DNA of 64,000 bases from Campanula takesimana (GCA_026119855.1 JAOWBW010001446.1:236638-300637), one strand, 5' to 3'. Shown: positions 9,954 through 21,473, counted from the first letter of the stretch. Notes: a model not told the origin generated them from the sequence alone. Translations and numbers: made by a program.

Positions 9954-11449
9954 TGTTGGGTTTCGATTAAACATGCGCAGCGGAATTTAGCATTTAAAAT
10001 TTTGAAACCCAAAGCCATGGATCCGTTCATATGATTAAATCAAATACAACATAAGAATAAAGGAATAAACTAACCCTTGATGGCTATCAAATTCTCTTGG
10101 TCTTTGGTGGAGGTTTGAAGACTTGATCACGATCACAAAGCTTGAACACGAACTTTGAAGATGATGATTTTCACCCTCTAGCGGTATCCACACTTCGAAC
10201 GAATATCAAAGGAGCTTCTTTGATCTTGGTTGCTAGACCAAATTGTGAAACACTTTTTCACAATCAAAAGAACTATATGGAATTTATTTTGTGTATTATT
10301 TTGTTCTTCAACCAAGAATGTCTTAGAACAAAATAAACCCTCTCTCAAACTCTTTGAGACTCACAAAATCATTGGCCTTGAGTGCTGGCCGAATTTTGGT
10401 CTTTTATACACAAGTATGACCTATTCTAAATAGGAAACTTGCGTTAAAATCCGTCCAAAATTCGTTTCCTAATCAAATTAGGAATCTGCCACCCGACAGT
10501 ACTGTGCGGCCGCCCAAAAAACTCTGTGCGGTCGCACAACTATTTGAAACAAAACTGGTACAAAAACTGAGCTAAGTGTGCGGCCGCCCAGTCCATACTG
10601 TGCGGTCGCCCACTTCCCCAGAATGTCCAAAATTTCCAAAATTCCAATATAGTCCTTTTAAAGATTCGTTCTATTGTGTGTGACCCTCTAGGATTATACT
10701 AAGTTGGCAATGGGTTCAAACATGAAACCATAAAATATGATTAGGTTCTAGCAAACCGTCATACCTACCCAATTAGTATAACTAGATACAAGTTCGCATT
10801 CCTCTTAGAATATGTCATAATCCTTTTGTCCACGATATCATTGAACACAAGTCATGGTCAAAGAGTCAACTTGTTTTGTTCAATACTTTCTCGATTCCGA
10901 ATATGTTGATAATTCAAATGACATTGATCCAATCAATTCATTTGAGTCCGGCCGAACATTTCATCAACATCATTCCTACGAGAGGCCCAAGCTTGACATC
11001 TCTCCGAGGAGGGACAAATCCATTTAGCTTATTATTCTTCCCTACGTGAATCCGATTATGCCAATCATACCCTTTATAACTACTCGGTTAAAAGTAGCGT
11101 TTGAATATGTCAAACATAATGTTCATCAAGTGGAAGACTATAATAACTTCATGTCTAAGGATTCAAATGACATAACTATTATGAGATATATGTATGACAT
11201 AGACCATGACATAAATCTCATAGAGCGGGTCATGTCCAGTACCTTGTTCCAAACAAGTACCCATAAATCTAACATGTTCATCCCATGATCATTTAGCCTT
11301 TATACTAGTGCTTCAACAAGTACTAGGGACGGAGATTATTACAAGTAAACATGAACAACAATAATAATCAAAACATCTCTTTATTGATATGAAATAAATG
11401 ATAACAATTACAACGTTTATTAAACGTGCCTAGGGCACCACTACCAACA
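9954..11449 (-). mobile_element. Solo LTR S1 of a Ty1/copia element
   Basis: This 1496-bp LTR starts TGTTGGGTTTCG and ends ACTACCAACA, and is flanked by a perfect 5-bp target duplication GATTG (9949-9953 and 11450-11454). It is homologous over most of its length to the two LTRs of copia element C1 (35500-36978 and 42498-43746), whose coding strand is minus; hence the strand call. The internal region was lost, probably by LTR-LTR recombination. On the minus strand a TATA box (TATAAAAG) occupies 10401-10408. The GC-box array upstream of it differs from that of C1. Confidence 0.95.
10503..10611 (-). promoter_or_regulatory. Paired GC-box array (solo LTR S1)
   Basis: Boxes start at 10503, 10525, 10577 and 10599: TGTGCGGCCGCCC, TGTGCGGTCGCAC, TGTGCGGCCGCCC and TGTGCGGTCGCCC as printed on the plus strand. 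The spacing is 22-52-22 bp. Read on the coding strand, three of the four are identical to boxes of element A (GGGCGGCCGCACA twice, GGGCGACCGCACA once). The nearest box is about 95 bp upstream of the minus-strand TATA box. Confidence 0.7.
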
Positions 11450-11454
11450 GATTG

Positions 11455-12582
11455 TTATTCAGACTTTCTTTCTTTGTCCTTCTTTTTGTAGTAGGCACTA
11501 GGCGGAGTTGGTAGCTGATGTCAAAATATTGGATCATTCCTGCAAGTTCTTCTCATTTGCAGTCGGCTTTTGAATAAAGGTTTGTGATTTCTATCCAATC
11601 TCGGATATGTGTTTTATTGGCTAGCGTTGTTGAGTCAATCAAATGTGAAATATAAATCCATGTAGCCAACTCCAAGTAATTAGGGAAAAGGTTTGAGTTC
11701 CGTCCAGCTGAGTTGCATTGTTTTCTGTTTAGACATTGTATTGCGGCTTTTTTGTTGTCGCCAAGTGCTTTGATTCCACTCAGTTTACCCTCCACATTTT
11801 TTGGCAGTAACATAATTGGTTGTCATCTGAGGTAATCGTGAACATATTATCCTCGACTTTTGTAGTTTTAACATGTACTTGATTGAAGTTGCATTTTACA
11901 AAATAGGTGACAATGTAATTTTTTTTATTTTCAATATTACATTCATTCTTCTTTTCGTGTAACTATGGTTATTGCACGTCGACTTTTGTAGTTTTAACAT
12001 GTACTTGATTGAAGTTGCATTTTACAAAATAGGTGACAATGTAATTTTTTTTATTTTCAATATTACATTCATTCTTCTTTTCGTGTAACTATTGTTATTG
12101 CACCTCTTAAGTAAGGTTCCATTGTAGATGATAATATAAAACAGTAGTTTGTTGGGTTAATTGAAGTTCTATTAAAATTATGGTCTAAATATTATTATAG
12201 TAATAATCCTACTGTTTCTCCATCTAATAGCCCAGCCCCACTTTCAAGCAAGCACCCCATTTTCAATAATTGACTGGTGTTGTTACAGTATAAAGAAAAG
12301 AAATAACCCATTTGTAGCTGGTGGTTAAGGACTACGCATGTTACCAAGCAAGGGAACTGGCTCAATTTTTGTGTTAGTTTTATCAGGAATAAGGGTGGGA
12401 GTGTGTATGTAGTTCACTTTGGGCATGCGCTTGTGCCATTGGATGTGTAGTTGAGGACTAGACATTATCTAGAAACTTAGACATCAAATGCACTTGAATC
12501 AAATTCTGTGAGGACTATGAAGACAGAGACCGATTAAGGTCCATGATTACAAGAATTATATTCTTAGTAGACTAATAGCAGC
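11455..12582. other. Host-like DNA between S1 and element O
   Basis: AT-rich sequence with no supported gene. It contains a near-perfect tandem duplication of about 127 bp (11853-11979 and 11980-12106). The open frame at 11553-11813 on the minus strand matches nothing I recognise. Confidence 0.5.
11853..12106. repeat. Tandem duplication of 127 bp
   Basis: Two adjacent copies begin TCGACTTTTGTAGTTTTAAC at 11853 and 11980 and differ at very few positions (for example CTATGG versus CTATTG near the end). It is non-coding. Confidence 0.9.
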
Positions 12583-12587
12583 ATTCA

Positions 12588-13012
12588 TGATGTTGCACGA
12601 ATATTTGACATAGTCAAATATATTAATTATATTTGTATTTTAGGATTTAGTTTACATTAGTTTCTATTTTATTTAGTATTTTTGTCATTAATTTTAATAG
12701 GTCATTTAAAGAGGGTTTTAGAGCAGGATTATGAGTGATTTTCTTATTTTTGAGTTCTATTAGGTTACCATATAGGTTAGGCTTTATTTTAGGATGTTAT
12801 TTCTTGTTTTTCAAGTTTTATGGGTGCTATACAAAGGCCCTAAAGTTATAATCCGAAAATTAGTCTTTTAATTAATAAAATTAAGTTTGCTTTTGCATCT
12901 TGTGGGTTTAATCCCTAAAGCCTTTGGCTTGTTAAAACCCTAATACCTGGATTGATTTAGGTCGATAATCTATGCGGTAGATTATTCGTCTGTTGATTGT
13001 TCCGCTGCGTCA
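12588..13012 (+). repeat. 5' LTR of element O
   Basis: A 425-bp LTR starting TGATGTTGCACG and ending CCGCTGCGTCA. It closely matches 17790-18215. It has an AT-rich U3 and no GC-box array. Confidence 0.9.
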
Positions 13013-13014
13013 GT

Positions 13015-13026
13015 TGGCATCAGAGC
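13015..13026 (+). other. Primer binding site of element O
   Basis: TGGCATCAGAGC, two bases after the LTR, matches the initiator tRNA-Met PBS TGGTATCAGAGC with one change. Confidence 0.8.
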
Positions 13027-13041
13027 TGGTTAAATCCAGAG

Positions 13042-13205
13042 ATGGCGGCTAATGGCGGTAACAACAACGACATCAACGCAGCTATACTCGCGGCTCTTCA
13101 GGATGTGCAACGATCGATGAACTATGTTGTGACAGAATTGCGCGAGTTGTGTTATGATGTCAACCCTAGGACATGGGCAGGGGCTCGTCGAGAACCTGTA
13201 GGACA
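13042..13205 (+). pseudogene. gag N-terminus of element O, truncated
   Basis: The ATG at 13042, shortly after the PBS, opens a frame reading MAANGGNNNDINAAILAALQ and continuing about 35 more codons. An Asn/Ala-rich start followed by an amphipathic helix is common in plant Ty3/gypsy gag, but I cannot assign a lineage from this much. The frame runs into the CACTA-type terminus at 13206, so the rest of gag is displaced or lost. Confidence 0.6.
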
Positions 13206-13660
13206 CACTAGTACGAAATGAGCCTTGCATAACGCTTTTTTTTAGCCTTAGATAGCGCATAAAAGCGCTATACAAGCGACCGCTATGCAAGCTAGAATAG
13301 CGCTTGTTATGCGCTATCTAAGTGTAGAAACTAACATAGCGCATACTATTATAGCGCATCCGTAAGCGCTTTCTTACATATATTTTATTTTAAAAAATCA
13401 ACTACCATAGCGCTTTGTATGCGCTACGCAAGATCCATTTTTTTTCAAGAAGCACGCTACGGTAGCGCTTTTGTTACACTATCTTAGCTTAATAATAGTT
13501 TTCACATTTTATCATTGGATAGCACATGGAGAAGCGCTATGCAAGATCACTTTTTACTAATTATACTAGTGTAGCGCATAAAAAGCGCTATGGAAGACTG
13601 TCTTCATTTTTTCTAATTATACTACTATAGCGCATAAAAAGCGCTATGTAAGGCTATCTT
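13206..13660. mobile_element. CACTA-type terminus with subterminal AGCGC repeats
   Basis: It begins CACTAGTACGAAATGAGCC, like a plant CACTA terminal repeat. For the next 430 bp the word TAGCGC/GCGCTA recurs about sixteen times in both orientations, often as a hairpin unit (TAGCGCAT, A-run, AGCGCTATG, then CAAG or GAAG). Dense subterminal repeats in both orientations are the CACTA-family hallmark, where they bind transposase. No matching opposite terminus (TACTAGTG preceded by such repeats) is visible, so this is probably a single end or a strongly truncated copy. Confidence 0.55.
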
Positions 13661-14086
13661 CATTTGTTTTTTTGATGCCCCACCCATTTCAAATCAAATA
13701 AATTTCAAATCAAATAATCAAACCAATAAAAATTAATATTCACTAACAAATATTTGATTCAATAATAACAATCAACATTTCATTACATATACCAATAATA
13801 ATTTTTAATCATCCACAAAGTTATAAAGTAGCAAGAGTTAAAGATCTATGTTTTGAATTATCAATTATACTAGTACTAACCCCCGTGTCATCAACACGGT
13901 AACAATACCCCACCCTCTCAAATACTCGCTTTCTCATTAGCTCAAACCACTCTACACACCATCAACTACCTATTACCTTCTCCTGAGACAATTGTTGGCC
14001 AAAGCAGTGAGTAAAAGAAGAGAGAAAAAAGATGAGGAATTGTGCGTGAGGTCTTGTTGTGATTATTCTTATGGTACAATTTCAAT
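13661..14086. other. AT-rich filler in element O, no gene
   Basis: Continuation of the possible CACTA fragment or other inserted DNA. I see no open frame, terminal repeat or known motif. Confidence 0.4.
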
Positions 14087-14160
14087 GTGTAGCTCCTGTA
14101 CATTACCACTTAATGTGTAGCTCCTTGCAACAGTGTAGCTCCTGTACATTACCACTTAAT
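14087..14160. repeat. 28-bp direct repeat at the truncated end of M
   Basis: GTGTAGCTCCTGTACATTAC and the following eight bases occur at 14087-14114 and 14133-14160, with a partial copy starting at 14115. The second copy overlaps the last recognisable RT codons of M, so this marks the break that removed the rest of its pol. Confidence 0.8.
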
Positions 14161-17100
14161 GGAGTAATGAACGCTGTATCTTCCTGATCTGAAGGTTCTA
14201 TCTGAATTTGTTGAAATCCTGAAGAAGCATCCATAAATGTCAAGACCTCATGGCCAGCTGTTGCATCAACTAGGGAGTCAATATGAGGCAAGGGAAACGG
14301 ATCCTTAGGGCACGCCTTGTTCAAGTCTGTAAAGTCTACACAGACTCGCCATTTTCCATTCTTCTTTTCAACAACCAACACGTTGGCCAACCACCTAGTA
14401 TAGTCAACCTCCCTGATCATCTTGGATTTCAACAATCTCTCCACTTCTTCTCTGATAATCTGATTACGTTCATGAGCAAATTTCCTCCTTTTCTGGTGGA
14501 CAGGCTTGGTATTTGGGTCAATATTCAACTTGTGAGTAATGGCATCCTTGCTGATTCTAGTCATGTCCTCATGATTCCAAGCAAAGCACTTTAATATGCT
14601 CCTCAGAAACTTAAAGATCTCTTCTTCTATTTCAGGAGGTAAGTCTGCTCCAATAAGTACTTTGACATCGGGGTTGGAAGGATCGAGCTGTACCTCCTTA
14701 ATATCAAACTCTGCAGCTTCAAGTACATCTCGAGTCTTTCGCTGTAATTGCTATGCTTGCCTAGGACTACTTGCTGCCTTCATAGACACCTTGTAACATT
14801 CCTTAGCTGTCTGCTGATCTCCTGACACCTTGACTACCCCCCAAGGTGTTGGCAACTTGAGGCACTGATGGTAAGTTGAAGGTACCGTTTTAACATTGTG
14901 GATCCACGGTCTACCCAGGATGATGTTGGATGATTGACATTCTATGACACATAATTTCTCCATGGAGTTAATGCCCTCTACGTACACTGGAAAAGTGATT
15001 TCTTCAAAGGTGTGCTTTGTTTCCCCACTGAATCCAACCAAGATGGATGAACTCTTGGTGACATTTTCAAGCGGGATACCCATTCCTTTCAACCCATCCG
15101 TCGTCACGATGTTAACTGAACTTCCATTATAAATCAAGATGCGCCTTACCAAACAGTTTGCAACCTGTAAGCTTACAACCAAAGCATCATAATGAGGGTC
15201 CTGGATGCTGACCCTATCATCTTCATCGAAAGAAATTTCCTGACCCTTATCCTTCCTGATTGATCTTGAAGGTAAATAGGACCTGTCCTCCTTATAATCC
15301 GCAGCACGACGCTTTGCAGCTGAATAGGTTGTTCCACAAATGTCCGAGCCGCCACTAATCATGTTTACCACTCTGGTTGGAGGTGGATGAGGAGGAGGGT
15401 TCTCAACTTGCTTCTCCTGGTTGTCCGCACGATCTTCAGTACGGCCACGCCTTCTACCAAGCAATTCTTTGAGAAGACCTTTGGATAACAAATGGCTGAT
15501 TTCCTTTCTGAGTGTAATACAGTTCTCAGTAGTGTGTCCAAAGTCTTCATGATTGGCGCACCACTTAGACTTGTCTTTCCAAATTAATGGCTTGTCTGCC
15601 TTCTTGGGCCGTCTTGCTTTCTCGCCCAGGTTGTCCATGGCATTGATCAATCCTGCAATATCAACAGAGAAACAATAGTCATCAATTCTAGGATATAAAG
15701 AACCATCCTCCTCATGATTATCATCTACAACATGAATTCTAGAAGAGTTGGCTTTAGAGTAGGGTTTTCCCCTATTAGATCTAGCATGAGATGTCTCCAT
15801 CTTGCCACCAGAATGGGATGAGTCTGTTCTGCCATTGGAATGTTCTGGAGTTGTATTCTTCTTGATTGACTTGTCTTGAAGCAACTTGTCTTCTTCCAGC
15901 CTGATGAACTTGGAGGCTCTGGTTCTGATCTCATCCAACCTTCTGCATGGTGTCATTACTAGGTCATCATAATAAGGAGAGTCCTTCTTGAGTCCCATCC
16001 TAAAGGCTTCAATTGCAGTTACAGTGTCCAGGTTGGAGATGTTCACAGCCTCCCTGTTGAACCTGCTCAGGTAGTCTTTAAGTAGCTCATCAGGTTGCTG
16101 GACCACCCTGTATAGATCACTTGTCAGTTTCTCAAACACCCTGTTACATGAAAACTGATTAGTGAACAGGTTGATAAGTTGAGCGTATGATCGAATGGAA
16201 CCCAAAGGTTGGCTAATGAGCCATCTCAAAGCTGCCACTGTAAGAGTTGAACCAAAACCCCTGCAAAAGCATGCTTCCTTGAACTGGGGTGGAATGTGGA
16301 CCACATCCATCTTCTCCTGATACAATGCAACATGTTCTGCTGGATCTGTTGTCCCATCATATTGTTTTATATGGGGTGGACTTAACTTCTTGGGTATGAC
16401 CACGTTGGCTATAGCTGGAGTGAAGCGAGATTCATTGTAACATGTTGGAGATGCCTGGTTGTGTGGCATATTCATCCCTGGCACACTCATGACTAATTCT
16501 TTCAGCTCCTGCATTTGACGGCTAAGCCGGCTACCTACATCATTGTTAGCAGCAGCATATTGATAATTATTAAGATAATTGAAATCAAATTAAGGGTTAA
16601 GACTCCCTGCTGCCATTGATGTTGGGGTCACAAATGTCGTTGAAGTTGGAGTAACAACTTCAGGATTAACAACTGTGCTATTGGTCAAGTTAGTAGCTTG
16701 TGTAAGTCCACCAAACCCCGATGATCCTGCTGCCTCACTTCCAAAATCAAGTCTTCTAGGTTGGTAAGGAGAGAACGGGTCATATAGCGCATTTGGAGCA
16801 TCAGACTGGAAAATGCTAGGCAAGCTGTTCTGTTGCACCGCCGACGGACCACCTTGAAGAGAAGTCACCTCACACTGCAACCTGGAGACTTGATTCATCA
16901 GCATGGTGGAGGTATCATTCTGAACTTGGATCTGGTTCCTCACTTCACGCAGCATGGAGGTCAAGTTGGAAGCGATGTCGATAGGGATCTCCTGATTTGC
17001 GGCAGTGGATGATCCATCTTGAATCTAGATTGGCCTTGAGACACCACCAATGTTCTGAGTTGAAGATACTACTCCAGATGAGATGGGGATTGTCTCCACT

Positions 17101-17169
17101 GTCGATCTCATGCCAACGGAAGTCATTGCTGAAGACATTGCGGTTGACATCTCGAATTCCTTTGAACAA
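14150..17169 (-). pseudogene. Ty3/gypsy gag-protease-RT relic M, antisense within O
   Basis: Reading leftward: an N-terminal Ser/Thr/Gln-rich part (17169-16590), a gag domain (16514 to about 15750; YDGTTDPAEHVALYQ, KDYLSRFNREAVNI), a Cys/His segment (KWCANHEDFGHTTENC, near 15520-15570), a retropepsin-like region (NGSSVNIVT near 15110-15145) and the RT N-terminus (RWLANVLVVEKKNGKWRVCV, LPHIDSLVDATAG, 14150-14564). In-frame stops lie near 17036, 16588 and 14749. The protease catalytic Asp is replaced: the codon is TAT (Tyr) before NGSS, where DNGSS or DGGSS is expected. RT ends before the YVDD box; RNase H and integrase are absent. The PBS type and gag style fit the Tat-like group. Confidence 0.85.
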
Positions 17170-17184
17170 TTATAAGACCAAAGT

Positions 17185-17202
17185 TTCCCACAGACGGCGC
17201 CA
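17185..17202 (-). other. Primer binding site of M
   Basis: The reverse complement reads TGGCGCCGTCTGTGGGAA, a PBS typical of plant Tat/RIRE2-like gypsy elements. It sits between the gag N-terminus and the putative LTR to the right, confirming minus orientation. Confidence 0.8.
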
Positions 17203-17205
17203 AAT

Positions 17206-17675
17206 TGTTTTGGTCAAATTTTGTAATCTAACTTTAAGAAATGAAATTGGGTACAATGGAATGAAATTGTAAAGGATTGAAGAAAGAAAAGACACGATAA
17301 TTAACGAGGAAAGCCCTTGAACAACTTGTTCGCCGGCATAAAACCTCAAAGATGGAATTTTATTAATAATGGTGATGAACAATGTGATAATCAAGAACAA
17401 GAAGTAAGTAAATCAGTAATGGAGTGTGCGTGTGTGTTTTACAAAACTGTGTAGAACTATAAATAGAAGAATAAACACAAACTTTGCTAACGAGTCCATG
17501 AATCTCGGAAGGTTAGTTGAAGATTATCTTCAGCCGTTTGTGATGATAAGAAGGTCTTCATCGTTTGACCGAGTCTTCAATTAGGTCACGTCGAGTTGTG
17601 TGATTGTTCCCTGAAAAATAGGAATAAGTTTACCTGCAAAGAAAACGTGTGTTTATAATCAAGTTGTTACTGTCA
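17206..17675 (-). repeat. Putative 5' LTR of M
   Basis: On the minus strand it would start TGACAGTAACAAC and end GACCAAAACA, just before the PBS (470 bp). No second copy exists in the window for confirmation, so the outer boundary is a guess based on the TG...CA rule. Confidence 0.45.
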
Positions 17676-17773
17676 GGTTGCAGGATGCCGGGCAAGTTGA
17701 AGTCTTCAAGATGTATAAAAATAGTTCAGTTTTTATCCCCAAACAAGGGGGTCCGGACTCGGGGTCGAGCCTT

Positions 17774-17789
17774 TTTAAGGAGAGGAGAA
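17774..17789 (+). other. Polypurine tract of element O
   Basis: TTTAAGGAGAGGAGAA directly precedes the 3' LTR of O. Confidence 0.75.
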
Positions 17790-18215
17790 TGATGTAGCAC
17801 GAATATTTGACATAGTCAAATATATTAATTATATTTGTATTTTAGGATTTAGTTTATATTAGTTTCTATTTTATTTAGTATTTTCGTCATTAATTTTAAT
17901 AGGTCATTTAAAGAGGGTTTTAGAGTAAGATTAGTAGTGATTTTGTTATTTTTGAGTTCTATTAGGTTACCATATAGGTTAGGCTTTATTTTAGGATGTT
18001 ATTTCTTGTTTTCCAAGTTTTATGGGTGCTATACAAAGGCCCTAAAGTTGTAATCCGAAAATTAGTCTTTTAATTTATAAAATTAAGTTTGCTTTTGCAT
18101 CTTGTGGGTTTAATCCCTAAAGCCTTTGGCTTGTTAAAACCCTAATACCTGGATTGGTTTAGGTCGATAATCTCTGCGGTAGATTATTCGTCTTGTTGAT
18201 TGTTCCGCTGCGTCA
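17790..18215 (+). repeat. 3' LTR of element O
   Basis: A 426-bp near-identical copy of 12588-13012, starting TGATGTAGCACG and ending GCTGCGTCA. Confidence 0.9.
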
Positions 18216-18771
18216 GTTCAGCATGCACTCAAGTTTATAAACCCTATAGTATCTAAACTTTGGTTTCTTTCATGCTTTACTTATTTTGTTACTAACATTA
18301 GAAAAGGTTATCAACAATTTCAAATGTATGGCCAGTAATAGTGAACTTCCATCATGAAACCTCTTTAGTTAGTTGTTAATAACAGTGTTTGAGGCGTATT
18401 TTTTAGCATCTCCATTAGTTACATTGTAGCTTATTTAGAAAAGAGGGTTTTACCTATTTTTGCTAGAAGTTTGTAATTTGGTTCTTTGGTATACTTAGAA
18501 GACATCTCTGTACTAGCTGTTATCCTCTATTTATGTTCCATTTTTCTCATTGTAATTTCTAATTTCAGGGAATGTTGGAGGAGAGTGTCTCTGCATATTT
18601 GGAGAGAGTTTCAAGCTGATTATTCAAAGGAAATACTCTTTACTTGAGTTGAGTGAAGCATCTGATAGTGTTGATGGAGGGTTGGAAACAGTTGGCAAAG
18701 CCATCTTAGCTATTTATCTGTTAATTTGCATAGTTTTTCTTCTTTTTATTGCAAATGTTATTTATTTATTA
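18216..18771. other. Host-like DNA, possible exon remnant
   Basis: This continues the sequence interrupted by O. An open stretch near 18568-18730, preceded by a pyrimidine-rich tract ending in CAG, reads as a plausible exon (KYSLLELSEASDSVDGGLET), but I do not recognise it and no partner exons are evident. Confidence 0.3.
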
Positions 18772-19352
18772 GGCTCCGTTTGTTTTCCGGAAAACATTTT
18801 CCCCAAGCACCGGAAAATGGGGAAAATGGTTTCCCCCTTTTCTAAGGAAAACGTTTTCCTTACCTCCACCTAAGGAAAACATTTTTCAGAAAATAATGAT
18901 TACACAAAATTATTTTTGAACACTACTCCACCTCCGCCTCGCCCCTTTCCCACACCCCCCCCAAAAAAAAAAAAAAAACTCATATTAAAATTATTTTTGA
19001 ACACTTCCCCACCCCTACTACCCCCACCCGCTCACCCACCTCCACCCCCACCCACCCTAAAAAAAAAAAAAACTTTCTTTTCACACACATTAAAATTATT
19101 TTTGAACACCTCCCCCACCCCCACCTCACCCCTACCCCACCACCACCCATCCCACCTCCCTTCAAAAAAAATCTCATAATAATTTTTTTCTCATATTAAA
19201 TTATTTTTTGCTCATATGAAAATATTTTCCGGAAAACATTTTCCTTGGATTTATCAAATAACCAAAAACATGTTTATGCCACTTTCCAGAAGACATTTTC
19301 ATTTTCCGAAAAGCATTTTCCGGGAAATGTTTTCCCCCAAACAAACGGAGCC
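18772..19352. mobile_element. PIF/Harbinger (Tourist-like) MITE
   Basis: A 581-bp element with terminal inverted repeats GGCTCCGTTTGTTT and AAACAAACGGAGCC, flanked by TTA on both sides (18769-18771 and 19353-19355). The three-base TTA target is the Harbinger hallmark. Inside are three tandem units of about 80-100 bp, each beginning AAAATTATTTTTGAACAC and followed by a C-rich stretch and an A run (from about 18908, 18985 and 19091). The inner edges carry repeated TTTTCC/GGAAAA words. No transposase is present; open frames here are repeat artefacts. Confidence 0.9.
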
Positions 19353-21473
19353 TTAGTTGAATGAAGCATCCGATAGTGTTATTAATTTTTGTCTACTTAA
19401 TGCTTACCCGCCGTACTATATTCATCATTTATCTTGAATGTTCAGGCTTCAGTACTTATAGGTTGTGATTATATGTATTAACATATAAGGAGGTCATTGC
19501 TGTGAACTAAGGTACTCTCTCTGCCCCTAAATGAGCGTCTATTTTAAAAAAACTTTTGTCCCAAAATAAGTGTCATTTTTTAACATAACCTTGTCCCTAA
19601 ATGTTTTTTTCGATTTTTTTTTCCACCGGTCTCATTATTCGTGCAAAGGATGACATTGTGGGAATTTGATGAATTGTGGGAGGAGGTTACAGGGAATTGG
19701 AATGGGGTGACGAAAAGGGTCGGGAAGTTACGATAACTAAATATTTTTAAAAGACGCAAATAATGGTTAAAAAAAGGTTTAGTACGAGTAATTAAATAAT
19801 AATATAAATAAAAAGAAAGTACTTTTTTCTAGCTTTGGAAAATATAAATGAAAAAATAATTACTAATAATGACAATGCAAATAAAGTGGAAGATCAATAC
19901 TCATCTAATATTTATCTTTTTTATATTTAGCCTCAATTGTAGTTCCCATTTACTTGCATGCAAATTTTAAAATGCGGGAAACTTAAGTAATTAATTGAGG
20001 AGATTGCTTAAAAAAAAATAACTAACTAAAGAATCTATATTACAATAGAAGGGGTGAATACCCGTTTCATAAAGAGTGGCTGAGATTTACTTTCACAAAA
20101 TTGATCCGACGGCATGTGTTTATCCTTTCATCAATTGCTTAAAAAAAACTCCCCACTCTCCTATGTTCAATCCCTAAAACACGTCGCCTCATTCTTTCCA
20201 CTCATTACTTCTACGTTTCTGGGAAATTAGTCAAAAAATTTCAGAAGGAAAAAGGACACTTAATAGTCTCTTTTTGAATTCTGGTATTTGTGTAGTGATT
20301 GTTAGTTTCCGTTCAAGTCTTGCGTGTGCCTCACAGAAGAAGAAGAAGAGGAAGAGCCAGGGTGTAGAGTTTATCCAATACTCCCAGAGATTTTGACTGA
20401 TGGCATTGAAGTGGGAAGGTTCAAGGGAGGATTAGTCAATTGAAGGAGAATGATTGGTTGGGGATATTATTTTTCAGTTTCAATATGCGTTTCTTTTGTC
20501 TTTTAAAACTTTTCAGTTACATTGTGAGTGTATTTGAATTTTTTTAATTGTGTACTGTGTGAATAAGAGTGGTGGCCATTGTGGCTGCTGATTAATATAT
20601 ACATCGTTCATGGATGTATTTTAATTCAGGATTGTCGATACAGTAATTTCCTGTTCTTAAAGTATATTATGTCTGATTTTCATTTTATTTTTTCATATTT
20701 ATTTTTTTACTGTATTTTAATAAATTATTGTAGTTATGGAGAAATGAGAGGTTGGTTAGCTGTGTTAGTTTTTAACTATGGTTATTGTAGGAATTGTTAG
20801 GAGAGTGGCTGAGTTCTGTTAGTACTACATTATTTGTTTTCTCCTTTTCCAAATCCCTAGATTTCCTGCATATTCGTCTTCATAATTGCACTTCAACGAA
20901 GGTATCAACTTTTTACATTTTCCCAATTAATCTAACCTTTAATTTAGCAAAAATGGATTCTTATGTTTATGTTGTGCAATCTGTCCAATTCTTTTAATTT
21001 ATCTTTTTAAGACACGAAACAAAGTAGAATGTAAGATGAGTTAAAGTAATGTCATTTATATTGATCACTGTTAATTAGTTGTGACATTCTATCAAATTGT
21101 AAATTTAACAACATTGTAGGAAGTGAAATTACCACTTTCGTTTCAATGGGCCAATATTTTTGCCACAAAAATGCGCTTTCATCTTACATGATATGCTTTA
21201 ATGCTTTAATTTCACTTCATTTGTTTTTGTTTTTTATTTATTTATTTATTTTTTAAATTCCATGCGATCCTTTTTGTAAAATCTTATGGCTGCTCATGTA
21301 ATTAAGGGTGTGGATTCTAATTGATCTGTCACCCAAGCCATCCTTTCTTCTTGAGAGAGCTCTTCTCTTAAAGATTTGTACTTAGAAATGTTGTCTCAAT
21401 GGTTTTGGATGTTGTTGTCCATTTCGTGTGATACGATAGTGGAATTTGCCTCATTAAAGTGTCTCACAGTGAA
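19353..21473. other. Host-like AT-rich DNA, no supported gene
   Basis: Contains one end of a Stowaway-like repeat near 19511 (TACTCTCTCTGCCCCTAAAT) without a clear opposite end, and an A/T-rich stretch to 20040. Short open frames between 20579 and 20997 match nothing I recognise. Confidence 0.4.

Larger units (their letters stand above)
12588..18215 (+). mobile_element. LTR element O with foreign internal DNA
   Basis: Two near-identical direct LTRs (12588-13012 and 17790-18215) bound the element. Flanking pentamers are ATTCA (12583-12587) and GTTCA (18216-18220), a target duplication with one mismatch. A PBS and gag start follow the left LTR, and a purine tract precedes the right LTR, so O is plus-strand. 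Almost nothing of its own coding region remains: after about 160 bp of gag come a CACTA-type end and an antisense gag-pol relic (M). Confidence 0.8.

Noticed and set aside
18916..19179. Proline/lysine-rich frames
   Set aside because: Created by the C-rich and A-run tandem units inside the Harbinger MITE.
20034..20500. Possible Helitron 5' end (TCTATATTACAATAGAAGG after A)
   Set aside because: No CTRR end with a preceding hairpin was found downstream and no Rep/helicase; a short terminal match is not enough.
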